Shown: positions 6,890-13,346, counted from the first letter of the stretch. The stretch: 13,346 bases of DNA from Treponema sp. UBA2869 (GCA_002350445.1 DEEV01000114.1:1-13346); one strand, 5' to 3'. The notes: generated by a model not told the origin, from the sequence alone. Made by a program: numbers and translations.

Positions 6890-7606
6890 TTACCTTTTTC
6901 CTGTATTACATTTACGTTCTATCCACTTTGCAAAGATGCCCAGAGGAATACAGATAACCAGATAAACACCGGCAAGAATTGTATATGATTCAATTGTAAG
7001 GAAGGTTTGCGATGTATAGGCTTTTGCCGTTGTAAGAAATTCTGCGGCCGTTATGTAAGACATAAGAGAAGTATCCTTTACCATCATTACAAGATAATTT
7101 CCGAAAACAGGAATAGAATTTTTCATTGCCTGTGGAACGACAATTCTCATCATTGCCTGACCTGGTGTAAGGCCTAACGCAAGAGCTGCTTCTTTTTGTC
7201 CTGCATCTATAGAAATAATGGAAGCACGTATTACTTCTGCAATATAAGTTCCATAGTTAATTCCAAGTCCAATAGTTCCGGCAGTTAACGGAGAAAGATT
7301 ACACTTAAAACCTTCCAGCCCCATAAGCTGACCTGCGCAGGTAATTAAGAGCGGAACAACATAATAGATATAAACAAGCTGTACAAGAAGCGGAGTTCCG
7401 CGAATAAGTTCCTGAAAAAGCACAACAACTTTATTCAAAGCTTTGTTTTTTGAAATTCGTGCAAGAGCAAGCAGAAAACCTATTATTAATCCCAGTGCAA
7501 AGCCCAGAATTGTTGCTATTACTACAATAGAAAGAGCCCTTCCAAGAAGCAAAGGAAGCAAATCCTTAATAGCCCTTAAAAAATCAAGATTTCTTAAAAT
7601 TGACAT
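6890..7606 (-). CDS. Polar amino acid ABC transporter permease (HisM/GlnP type)
   Basis: Inner-membrane subunit of an amino-acid importer, 238 aa, typical length. Several hydrophobic spans are visible, including residues about 15-48, 85-100 and 205-226. The family's ELIRGTPLLVQLVYIYY segment (66-82) and the EAALALGLTPGQAMMRIVVPQA cytoplasmic coupling loop, with its EAA motif, at about 139-160 are both present. The start ATG at 7604-7606 has GGAGG at 7612-7616, which overlaps the TAG stop of the ATPase gene. This points to translational coupling. Probably works as a homodimer with the ATPase and binding lipoprotein upstream. The substrate cannot be told from the permease. Confidence 0.93.
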   Translation of the reverse strand: MSILRNLDFLRAIKDLLPLLLGRALSIVVIATILGFALGLIIGFLLALARISKNKALNKVVVLFQELIRGTPLLVQLVYIYYVVPLLITCAGQLMGLEGFKCNLSPLTAGTIGLGINYGTYIAEVIRASIISIDAGQKEAALALGLTPGQAMMRIVVPQAMKNSIPVFGNYLVMMVKDTSLMSYITAAEFLTTAKAYTSQTFLTIESYTILAGVYLVICIPLGIFAKWIERKCNTGKR

Positions 7607-7615
7607 ATTTGCCTC

Positions 7616-8350
7616 CTATTTATTTAAAATCCTTGAAAGAAAAATTTTTGTTCTTTCATTTTTTGGATTTGAAAATATTTCATCCGGTGACTGATCTTCT
7701 ATTACATAACCTGCATCCATAAAAATTACTCTGTCAGCAACATCATGAGCAAAGCCCATTTCATGAGTAACAGTTGCCATTGTCATGCCGCTCTTTGCAA
7801 GATCCTTCATTACAGCCAGAACTTCACCAACAAGTTCCGGGTCAAGCGCAGATGTAGGCTCGTCAAAAAGCATCATCTCCGGTTCCATTGCTAAAGCCCT
7901 GGCAATAGCAACACGCTGCTGCTGTCCACCGGATAAAGTAGCAGGATACACATCAGCCTTATTTTTAAGACCAACTTTATCCAGTAAATCCAGAGCCTTT
8001 TCCCGTATTTCGTCCTTATTTTTTTTGAGGACAAGCTTTGGAGCAAAAGTGACGTTATCTAGAACCGTCATAAAAGGAAAAAGATTAAACCTTTGAAAGC
8101 ACATACCCACGTGCTGCCGGTATTCAACAATATTGAATTTTGGCTGCAGAATATCTGTGCCCTTGAAATAAATGTTTCCTCCGGATGGCAGTTCAAGAAG
8201 ATTAAGACAACGCAAAAAAGTAGATTTTCCTGAACCAGACGGTCCTATAATTACAAGAACTTCTCCTTTTTCGATAGAAATATTTATGTCTTTTAAAACC
8301 TGAAGCTCTCCGAATTGTTTTTTTAGATTTTTTATTTCAAGTAAGGGCAT
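7616..8350 (-). CDS. Polar amino acid ABC transporter ATP-binding protein (GlnQ/HisP type)
   Basis: Cytoplasmic ATPase subunit of 244 aa. All catalytic elements are intact: Walker A GPSGSGKST (36-44), Q-loop Q86 in CFQRFNLF, signature LSGGQQQR (139-146), Walker B MMLFDE (159-164), D-loop SALDP and switch H196 in THEMGFA. The start is the ATG at 8348-8350, with GAGGAG at 8358-8363 seven bases upstream. A TTG at 8363-8365 in the same frame lies inside the ribosome site and is rejected. It sits third to last in the binding-protein, ATPase, permease, kinase-like operon. Its ribosome site and leader form one of the dispersed repeats (8358-8388), so it may have its own translational control inside the operon. 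Confidence 0.94.
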   Translation of the reverse strand: MPLLEIKNLKKQFGELQVLKDINISIEKGEVLVIIGPSGSGKSTFLRCLNLLELPSGGNIYFKGTDILQPKFNIVEYRQHVGMCFQRFNLFPFMTVLDNVTFAPKLVLKKNKDEIREKALDLLDKVGLKNKADVYPATLSGGQQQRVAIARALAMEPEMMLFDEPTSALDPELVGEVLAVMKDLAKSGMTMATVTHEMGFAHDVADRVIFMDAGYVIEDQSPDEIFSNPKNERTKIFLSRILNK

Positions 8351-8357
8351 AATTTTA

Positions 8358-8388
8358 CTCCTCAAAATCCCGCGTTAGCGGTCGCTCA
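8358..8388 (-). repeat. Leader repeat copy in front of the ABC ATPase gene
   Basis: Matches 2132-2162 in front of pyrC at 28 of 31 positions, Shine-Dalgarno included, with the hairpin at the same distance from it. The core CCGC-TAAC-GCGG (8370-8381) is a perfect 4-bp stem with a UAAC loop in the sense transcript, ending five bases before GAGGAG. Confidence 0.7.
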
Positions 8389-8390
8389 GG

Positions 8391-8431
8391 AGGTGCAACA
8401 AAATTACAGGACCGTAATTTTTATCACACCT
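8391..8431 (-). promoter_or_regulatory. Stem-loop between the binding-protein and ATPase genes
   Basis: AAAATTAC (8400-8407) pairs with GTAATTTT (8414-8421). An outer AGGTG (8391-8395) pairs with CACCT (8427-8431) across small internal loops. There is no T-run, so a terminator is unlikely. By analogy with malE-type operons it may protect the upstream binding-protein message and lower expression of the downstream genes; that is inference. Confidence 0.45.
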
Positions 8432-8471
8432 TCTTCTGAACTCTTCCAGCCGTAAACCGGAAGGTAAAATC

Positions 8472-9380
8472 TTATTCAATTATGTTTACAGGACATTTAA
8501 TTTCTGTTTCGTAATCTGCATCAGGTGCATAGCAATGAAGTTTTGGATCAAATCCATATTTAACAAGAATTTTTTCAATTGTTCCGTCTTCGCGCATTTC
8601 ATTAAATACCTTGCTAAGTTCATGACCAAAAGCAACATCTTCGTGGTTTACGGCACAGGCTATATGTCCCTTAGGAATTTCATCATCAATATAGCCTTCT
8701 GCAAGCTTTAAGCCTTCCATCTGACTTGGATTATTAATCATTACGCCTTCTACCAGTGTTGAGTCTGTAAGGAAGCCGTCAATTTTTCCAAACTGAAGTG
8801 CTACAAGGCTGTCTGTCTGATGGCCTGTTGCAACAGCTTCTCCTACAATTCCTTTCTTTACCCAAGCTTCAACTCCGCCCTGCCACAAAGTTCCAGGTGT
8901 ATAACCAATTTTCAAGCCTTTCATATCGTACTGACTCTTATAAGGCTTATCTTTTTGAATAAGCAAAGCACCACCCTGCCAGTAAATTGAATCGCAGAAA
9001 TAAACTTTCTTTGCACGGTCAGGATTTGAGTTGTACATACCGTCAGCAATCAAATCAATAGCACCGTTATTCAAGTTAAGAATTAATTCAGAAAATGGAA
9101 TAAGCGACATTTCAACATTTGGAATGCCAAGTCGACGGCAAGCTTCAATTACAATATCAGAATCAATTCCCTCCGGTTTTCCGGTTGCAGGATTTATATA
9201 AGAATATTCATCTCCAGAAGAACCAAAAACAAGAGTTCCTTTTTTTCTAAGGGCCGCAAGTTTTTTACTTACACCAGTTTCTGCAGCGTCTGTTGAAGAT
9301 TTCTTTTCTTTACAGCCACACAAAGATAATGCTGTTGATAAAACAAGCGCAAGTGAAAGTACTTTTAAAATTTTTTTCAT
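8472..9380 (-). CDS. Amino-acid ABC transporter substrate-binding lipoprotein (SBP family 3)
   Basis: Extracytoplasmic binding protein that feeds the ABC importer downstream, 302 aa. The N-terminus has KK, a hydrophobic stretch (4-20) and a lipobox LCGC, giving a lipidated C23 and a linker rich in Lys/Ser. The mature part is a family 3 solute-binding domain: GTLVFGSSGDEYSY, then GKPEGIDSDIVIEACRRLGI (about 68-87), FSELILNLNNGAIDLIADGM, and a C-terminal GTIEKILVKYGFDP. Layout is close to ectoine/polar amino acid binding proteins; the ligand is not assigned. Two aminotransferase modules nearby make GABA, beta-alanine or taurine-like zwitterions reasonable guesses. The start is the ATG at 9378-9380, with AAGGAG at 9389-9394. 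An upstream TTG at 9384-9386 is rejected. First gene of a four-gene operon, divergent from the EamA permease gene. Confidence 0.92.
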   Translation of the reverse strand: MKKILKVLSLALVLSTALSLCGCKEKKSSTDAAETGVSKKLAALRKKGTLVFGSSGDEYSYINPATGKPEGIDSDIVIEACRRLGIPNVEMSLIPFSELILNLNNGAIDLIADGMYNSNPDRAKKVYFCDSIYWQGGALLIQKDKPYKSQYDMKGLKIGYTPGTLWQGGVEAWVKKGIVGEAVATGHQTDSLVALQFGKIDGFLTDSTLVEGVMINNPSQMEGLKLAEGYIDDEIPKGHIACAVNHEDVAFGHELSKVFNEMREDGTIEKILVKYGFDPKLHCYAPDADYETEIKCPVNIIE

Positions 9381-9396
9381 AGACAAGCTCCTTTTT

Positions 9397-9419
9397 GGTA
9401 CAGTACCAGAATAAGTACC
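9397..9419. promoter_or_regulatory. GGTAC palindrome plus third half-site before the binding-protein gene
   Basis: GGTAC-A-GTACC (9397-9407) is a perfect 11-bp palindrome, and a further GTACC lies at 9415-9419. The cluster sits 3 bases upstream of the ribosome site of the binding-protein gene, so it is either an operator or a short leader hairpin that could affect initiation. Confidence 0.4.
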
Positions 9420-9473
9420 GTCCGCTTTATTTTGACTAGATGATAAGAAAATGAATATTTTTTTTATATGGCA

Positions 9474-9485
9474 ATTTGCACAAAT
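9474..9485. promoter_or_regulatory. ATTTGcaCAAAT palindrome, candidate operator in the divergent promoter region
   Basis: A 5-bp inverted repeat around CA, close in wording to the 15-bp palindrome at 4869-4883. On the minus strand a TATAAA (plus 9463-9468) follows it by a few bases as a possible -10 of the ABC operon; no good -35 is seen. The plus-strand promoter of the EamA gene may use TTTACA (9508-9513) with TATTAA (9534-9539), spacer 20, which is weak. Confidence 0.35.
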
Positions 9486-9563
9486 AATTAAGCAGAGTTT
9501 AATAAATTTTACAAAGACTTAAGAAATTTCAAATATTAAAATCTTTGACACTGGAGACCGAAA

Positions 9564-10490
9564 ATGAAAAATTCATCGCTTTTTAAAGGAATTTTTTATG
9601 TTGCAGGTGCCGCATTCTGCTGGAGCATAGGTGGAGTTCTGCTAAAACTGGTAAATGCAGGTGTTGGAGCAATTTCGGCATGGCGTTATCTTTCAGGGCT
9701 TATTGCAATAATGACTTTAAACAGGTCTTTACCGGTTTTTCGCATAAAAGATAAAAATGGCTCTGTTGATAAAAAATCTACTATATTACTTTGGCTTGGA
9801 GGCATTGCCTTTGCCTGTGCCTCATTTCTGTATGCCTGTGCCAATAAATATACAACAGCAGCAAATGCAATACTTCTTCAATACACAAATCCAATCTGGA
9901 TTATTATATTTGGACCTCTCTTATTAAAAGAAAAAAATAGATATATTGATTTTCTTGCAATAGGCGGCGTTCTGACTGGAATGGTTTTATTTTTTGCCTC
10001 AGAATTAAAAAATCCCGATGCATTGAATCAGACAAAAATTTTTGGAAATTGCTGTGCCATAATTTCGGGATTTTTTCTTGCTTTTTATACAATGATTATG
10101 CGTATGCAAAAGTCCGGCAAAAGCATTGAATCCAGTATGCTTTCACAATTAATAGGAATAATTTTTACTTGCCCTTTTTTGTTTATAAGTCCTATACCAG
10201 ACTGTAAAAGTTTGGTCTTCCTGATTCTTACAGGAATTATTAATGGAGCTCTGGCAATTTTTCTTTACCCGCTTGGATTAAAAAAGATTCCTGCATTAAC
10301 AGCGTCTCTTATTTCTATGATAGAACCTATTCTTAATCCTATCTGGGTTTTTCTTTTTGCAGGGGAAATTCCTTCTTTTTCATGTATAGCCGGAGGATTT
10401 TTAATTCTCGGTTTTGTAGCTTTTAGAATTATTTATATAGAAAAGACGAAAACTAAAAATTTTGCACAAGTAAATAATCAAAGTTTGTAA
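9564..10490 (+). CDS. EamA/DMT-family permease
   Basis: Integral membrane protein of 308 aa with about ten hydrophobic spans in two EamA repeats (roughly residues 10-145 and 160-295), the usual length and layout for the drug/metabolite transporter superfamily. The N-terminal repeat begins GAAFCWSIGGVLLKLV (15-30). The second has the LNPIWVFLFAGE segment (about 256-267) typical of the family's last helices. A charged tail (IEKTKTKN) faces the cytoplasm. The start ATG at 9564-9566 has GGAG at 9553-9556. It diverges from the ABC operon and precedes gabT by about 100 bp in the same direction, so export or exchange of GABA-pathway compounds is possible. The family transports very varied solutes, and no substrate can be read from sequence. 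Confidence 0.88.
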   Translation: MKNSSLFKGIFYVAGAAFCWSIGGVLLKLVNAGVGAISAWRYLSGLIAIMTLNRSLPVFRIKDKNGSVDKKSTILLWLGGIAFACASFLYACANKYTTAANAILLQYTNPIWIIIFGPLLLKEKNRYIDFLAIGGVLTGMVLFFASELKNPDALNQTKIFGNCCAIISGFFLAFYTMIMRMQKSGKSIESSMLSQLIGIIFTCPFLFISPIPDCKSLVFLILTGIINGALAIFLYPLGLKKIPALTASLISMIEPILNPIWVFLFAGEIPSFSCIAGGFLILGFVAFRIIYIEKTKTKNFAQVNNQSL

Positions 10491-10538
10491 AAAATGACGA
10501 ATAATTTTCTTTTTTCAGGTGATAATCTGTAGAAAAAA

Positions 10539-10574
10539 TATAAACGGTCGCCTGCATGGCGCCCGCTAACGCGA
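10539..10574 (+). repeat. Leader of gabT with two adjacent hairpins, the second of the CGCTAACGCG type
   Basis: GGTCGCC (10546-10552) pairs with GGCGCCC (10558-10564) with one mismatch around loop TGCAT. It is followed by CGC-TAAC-GCG (10564-10573), the same core as at 2143-2157, 2215-2227 and 8370-8381 but on the plus strand, again just before the ribosome site in the gene's direction. A TATAAA at 10539-10544 might be the -10 box of gabT, without a good -35. Confidence 0.55.
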
Positions 10575-10593
10575 GTTTATAAGGAGGATGATT

Positions 10594-11949
10594 ATGTTAA
10601 AAGATGAATTACCTAAAATTGTAACTAAGGAATTGCCGGGTCCAAAATCTGCCGCAATTATAAAAAAACGTGCTTCTGTTGTTCCAAATGCAATCCGTTG
10701 TATTTATCCTTGCGTACTTGATAAAGCTGCAGGAGCTATGATTCAGGATCCTGATGGAAATCTTTTTCTTGACTGGGTTGGCGGTGTTGGTGTTTTAAAC
10801 GTAGGTCATACACATCCGGCTCTTGTTGAAGCTGTAAAGGCTCAGGCAGAACGTTACTTTCATGGAATGTTTAATATTGTTACACACGAAGGTTATGTAG
10901 AACTTGCAGAAAAACTTGGCGTACGTGTTCCTGTAAAAGGAAATCATAATAAAGTTATGTTTGCAAACAGTGGTGCGGAAGCAGACGAAAATGCCGTAAA
11001 AGTTGCAAAGGCCTATACAGGCCGACCAAACATAATTGTAATGAGCGGCGCCTTCCACGGAAGAACTTTGCTTACAATGGCTATGACTTCAAAAAAAGCA
11101 TATGCGGCAGGACAGGGACCTCTCCCAGGCGGAGTATTCCGTGCAGAGTTTCCATATCTTTACAGAACTCCGGTGGGAATGCCTTGCGAAAAAGCAATTG
11201 ATTACTATGTAGGAAAATTAAAAACTGTCTTTGAAGAATGCGCGCAGGCAGACACAATTGCAGCAATTGTAATTGAACCGATTCAGGGGGAAGGCGGATT
11301 TATTCCAGCCCCAATTGAATACGTAAAAGCCGTACGTAAAATCTGTGATGAAAATGGAATCATGTTGATTGCTGATGAAGTTCAGTCTGGCTTTGCAAGA
11401 AGCGGAAAACTTTTTGCCTCTGAATACTGGAAAGAAGCAGGCTGTGCACCGGACATTCTTGCAACGGCAAAATCAATTGCAGGCGGCGTTCCTCTTGCGG
11501 CTGTTGTTGCAAGAGATGAAGTATTTGATTCTGTTCCAGCCGGGATAATTGGCGGAACCTACGGAGGAAATGCTCTTGCCTGTGCAGCAGGTTTAAAGGT
11601 TCTTGAAGTAATAGACAAAGAAAAGCTTGTTGAACGGGCAAATGAAATTGGCAGAAAAATTGTCGCACGCTTTACCGAATGGAAAGAAAAGTATGAATGT
11701 GTAGGTGATGTTCGAGGACTTGGTGCAATGATTGGTGTAGAATTTGTAAAAGATAAGACATCAAAAGAACCGGACGCTGCACTGGTAAGCAGTATAATTA
11801 AATATGCCGCTAATCACGGACTACTTATGGAAAACGCAGGAACATACAATAACGTTATACGCTTTCTTGCTCCTCTTGTAATTACAGATGAACAGCTTGA
11901 AGCAGGTCTGAAAATTTACGAAGAAGCAATTATTGCCTGCTCAAAATAA
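10594..11949 (+). CDS. gabT: 4-aminobutyrate aminotransferase
   Basis: Converts GABA and 2-oxoglutarate to succinate semialdehyde and glutamate; cytoplasmic PLP enzyme of 451 aa, usual length is about 425-450. Motifs are GGVGVLNVGHTHP (63-75), ANSGAEADENAVK (124-136), GAFHGRT (152-158), EPIQGEGGF (228-236), IADEVQSGFARSGK (259-272, D261 contacting PLP), TAKSIAGGVPLAAV (291-304, Schiff-base K293) and GGTYGGNALACAAG (320-333). GEGG and DEVQSGF(A/G)R are characteristic of GABA/omega-amino acid transaminases. The start is the ATG at 10594-10596, six bases after AAGGAGG (10581-10587). The ATG at 10588 abuts that site and is rejected. The next gene, 4hbD, begins 10 bases after its stop, which strongly supports GABA as substrate. 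Acetylornithine or 5-aminovalerate aminotransferase are less likely alternatives. Confidence 0.9.
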   Translation: MLKDELPKIVTKELPGPKSAAIIKKRASVVPNAIRCIYPCVLDKAAGAMIQDPDGNLFLDWVGGVGVLNVGHTHPALVEAVKAQAERYFHGMFNIVTHEGYVELAEKLGVRVPVKGNHNKVMFANSGAEADENAVKVAKAYTGRPNIIVMSGAFHGRTLLTMAMTSKKAYAAGQGPLPGGVFRAEFPYLYRTPVGMPCEKAIDYYVGKLKTVFEECAQADTIAAIVIEPIQGEGGFIPAPIEYVKAVRKICDENGIMLIADEVQSGFARSGKLFASEYWKEAGCAPDILATAKSIAGGVPLAAVVARDEVFDSVPAGIIGGTYGGNALACAAGLKVLEVIDKEKLVERANEIGRKIVARFTEWKEKYECVGDVRGLGAMIGVEFVKDKTSKEPDAALVSSIIKYAANHGLLMENAGTYNNVIRFLAPLVITDEQLEAGLKIYEEAIIACSK

Positions 11950-11959
11950 CAGGAGAAAT

Positions 11960-13072
11960 ATGAAGACTTTTAAAATTGTTCCACAAATTGCTGAATATTC
12001 AACCGTTCAGGAATTCTGTGCTGATTTTGATTTCACTAACCGTGACCTTGTTTTTATAAGCAAATCTACAGAAAAATATTTTTCCGGAAAGCTGAATGAA
12101 GCGCATGTAATTTACCGCGGTGATTATGGTTCCGGTGAGCCAACCGATGTTATGGTCGAACAGATATGGCAGGATATAAAAAATATTTCCTATGAAAGAG
12201 TAATTGGAATTGGTGGCGGAACTATCATCGATGTTGCAAAACTCCTTGCATTAAAAACTTTTTCTCCTGTTCTTGATTTGTTTGATAAAAAAATAACAGC
12301 GAAACGTACAAAGGAACTTGTAATTATTCCTACAACCTGTGGAACAGGAAGCGAAGTCACAAATATTTCAATTCTTGAACTGACTGAACGAAGTTCAAAA
12401 ATGGGACTGGCTGTAGATGCACTCTACCCGGACTGCACTATTCTGATCCCAGAGCTTTTAAAAGATCTTCCATATCATTTTTTTGCAACAAGCTCAATTG
12501 ATGCACTTGTTCACGCAATGGAAAGTTATCTTTCACCAAAAGCAAATTCATTCAGTCAGGAATTCAGCTTAAAGGCTGCAAGGATGATTATAAAAGGTTA
12601 TCTTGAAATTCTGGAAAAAGGAAAAAATTACCGCACTTCTCTGCTGGCGGATTTTCTTAAGGCAAGCACTTATGCCGGAATTGGTTTTGGCAATGCCGGC
12701 ACAGGCTATGTTCATGCAATGAGTTATTCGTTTGGAGGAAAATATCACGTTCCGCACGGCGAAGCAAATTACGTGCTGTTTATGGCAATATTTAAAACTT
12801 ACCAGAAACTTTTGCCGAACGGAAAAATAGCTGTATTGAACAAAGAGCTGTCCGAAATTCTTAAATGTCCGGAAGCTAAAGTTTACAAAGAACTTGACCG
12901 TGTGCTCAATGAAATTCTTGAACTTAAACCAATGAATTCTTACGGTGCAAAAGAAAACGACCTGGATGAATTTACAAAGAATACTGTCGATGTCCAGACT
13001 AGACTTACCGCAAACGGATACATTCAGTTTACAGCAGAACAGGTTCGGGAAATTTACAAATCGGTATTCTAA
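11960..13072 (+). CDS. 4hbD: 4-hydroxybutyrate dehydrogenase (succinate semialdehyde reductase)
   Basis: Reduces succinate semialdehyde to 4-hydroxybutyrate with NAD(P)H. An iron-type alcohol dehydrogenase of 370 aa, essentially the length of the Clostridium kluyveri enzyme (about 371), which it resembles along its whole length as I remember that sequence. Shared segments include IGGGTIIDVAK, ELVIIPTTCGTGSEVTN (119-135), FGNAGTGYVHAMSY and YHVPHGEANY. The metal ligands are D181 and H185 (SIDALVHAMESY), H252 and H266. The start is the ATG at 11960-11962 with AGGAG at 11951-11955. An in-frame TTG at 11933 lies inside gabT and is rejected. The 10-base gap to gabT implies one operon. Together they open the aminobutyrate fermentation route. 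The CoA-transferase and 4-hydroxybutyryl-CoA dehydratase that would continue it are not in this window. Confidence 0.88.
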   Translation: MKTFKIVPQIAEYSTVQEFCADFDFTNRDLVFISKSTEKYFSGKLNEAHVIYRGDYGSGEPTDVMVEQIWQDIKNISYERVIGIGGGTIIDVAKLLALKTFSPVLDLFDKKITAKRTKELVIIPTTCGTGSEVTNISILELTERSSKMGLAVDALYPDCTILIPELLKDLPYHFFATSSIDALVHAMESYLSPKANSFSQEFSLKAARMIIKGYLEILEKGKNYRTSLLADFLKASTYAGIGFGNAGTGYVHAMSYSFGGKYHVPHGEANYVLFMAIFKTYQKLLPNGKIAVLNKELSEILKCPEAKVYKELDRVLNEILELKPMNSYGAKENDLDEFTKNTVDVQTRLTANGYIQFTAEQVREIYKSVF

Positions 13073-13168
13073 GCAACAGGTATTTGAGTAAACAAAAAAG
13101 AAAATTTCAGTTGATGCAAAACAAATGCGTCGCAGCCCAGTTATTTTAAGTCGCAGCAAGCTGCTTAC

Positions 13169-13189
13169 CAAGTTTTGTTCCAAAACTTG
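13169..13189. repeat. Perfect 9-bp inverted repeat inside the repeat unit
   Basis: CAAGTTTTG and CAAAACTTG flank a 3-base loop (TTC). The right arm and what follows (13181-13196) match 2193-2208 in the pyrC leader at 13 of 16 positions, linking the two repeat regions. Confidence 0.6.
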
Positions 13190-13220
13190 CGGTTCTGCTA
13201 TTCTTTAGGCGGATGATGCT

Positions 13221-13246
13221 AAAAAACTGCCTTTGCAGTTTTTTTT
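13221..13246 (+). terminator. Rho-independent terminator, probably of the gabT-4hbD operon
   Basis: AAAAAACTGC (13221-13230) pairs perfectly with GCAGTTTTTT (13235-13244) around loop CTTT, followed by more T. The A-run on the left makes it usable in both directions. It lies about 150 nt after the 4hbD stop and inside the repeat unit, so it may belong to the repeat itself. Confidence 0.65.
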
Positions 13247-13254
13247 AACGCATC

Positions 13255-13307
13255 TTCTACTCTTTGCGGCTCGCAAAGTCTCGCCGCTGAGACGATTTTG
13301 TGTAGAA
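13255..13307. repeat. Possible three-way-junction structure in the repeat unit
   Basis: TTCTAC (13255-13260) can pair with GTAGAA (13302-13307), enclosing two further hairpins: CTTTGCG/CGCAAAG (13262-13268 with 13272-13278) and TCTC/GAGA (13279-13282 with 13289-13292). Such nesting is unusual for plain spacer DNA. Confidence 0.45.
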
Positions 13308-13311
13308 CCTA

Positions 13312-13337
13312 AACTGGCCCGCTGTCGCAGCCCAGTT
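13312..13337. repeat. Bulged hairpin spanning into the second direct-repeat copy
   Basis: AACTGG (13312-13317) pairs with CCAGTT (13332-13337), and GCTG (13321-13324) pairs with CAGC (13328-13331) around TCG, leaving a CCC bulge. The left arm is absent before the first direct-repeat copy at 13129, so that copy looks like a junction with unique sequence. Confidence 0.4.
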
Positions 13338-13346
13338 ATTTTAAGT

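Larger units (their letters stand above)
13129..13346 (+). repeat. 195-bp-period repeat region with 23-bp direct repeats, running off the edge
   Basis: A 23-base sequence beginning GTCGCAGCCCAG and ending TTTTAAGT occurs at 13129-13151 and exactly again at 13324-13346, where the window ends. The unit between is packed with inverted repeats. No gene is supported between 13073 and 13346. This may be a tandem array or a mobile/non-coding element with repeated ends. Confidence 0.65.

Noticed and set aside
8351..8365. Extension of the ABC ATPase to a TTG start at 8363-8365
   Set aside because: It overlaps the Shine-Dalgarno of the ATG at 8348-8350, and the family starts near that ATG.
9545..9550. 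Perfect TTGACA as -35 box of the EamA gene
   Set aside because: A -10 box at normal spacing would lie past the start codon at 9564, and none is seen there.
12569..13183. 204-codon minus-strand open frame opposite 4hbD
   Set aside because: Antisense to a conserved gene, rich in Phe/Cys as expected from reverse reading of AT-rich codons. It also runs into the repeat region.

Overview
The window looks like the chromosome of a low-GC anaerobe. My best guess is a host-associated Treponema (Spirochaetota). The grounds are protein style, strong GGAGG-type ribosome sites, AT-rich codon use and fermentative gene content. No rRNA or clear marker gene is present, so Clostridia cannot be excluded. There are eleven protein genes, one cut by the left edge. 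There are no tRNA, rRNA, CRISPR or transposase genes.

Left part (1-2336, all minus strand): the N-terminal third of NADP-type glutamate dehydrogenase, behind its own promoter and a leader whose 5' arm can pair with the ribosome site. Next comes a class I dihydroorotase enlarged by two acidic inserts, with a leader that carries a dispersed hairpin repeat.

Centre (2337-9563): a two-gene minus-strand operon (class III omega-aminotransferase, then iron-type alcohol dehydrogenase) diverges from a PucR-family regulator on the plus strand. A four-gene minus-strand operon follows: amino-acid ABC binding lipoprotein, ATPase, permease and a cytidylate-kinase-like protein.

Right part (9564-13346, plus strand): an EamA-type permease, 4-aminobutyrate aminotransferase and 4-hydroxybutyrate dehydrogenase. 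A 195-bp-period, hairpin-rich repeat region with a terminator runs off the right edge.

How the genes fit together: gabT and 4hbD would convert GABA through succinate semialdehyde to 4-hydroxybutyrate, the opening of the clostridial aminobutyrate fermentation. Glutamate dehydrogenase could recycle the glutamate formed. The other aminotransferase/Fe-dehydrogenase pair has the same logic (deaminate an omega-amino compound, reduce the aldehyde) for a substrate I cannot name. The ABC importer, the EamA permease and the PucR regulator lie between the two pairs, so the locus reads as an uptake-and-reductive-deamination island for amino compounds. Apart from genes and leaders, the most notable signal is a nearly identical 31-nt leader, including the Shine-Dalgarno, in front of two unrelated genes, with a related element in front of gabT.
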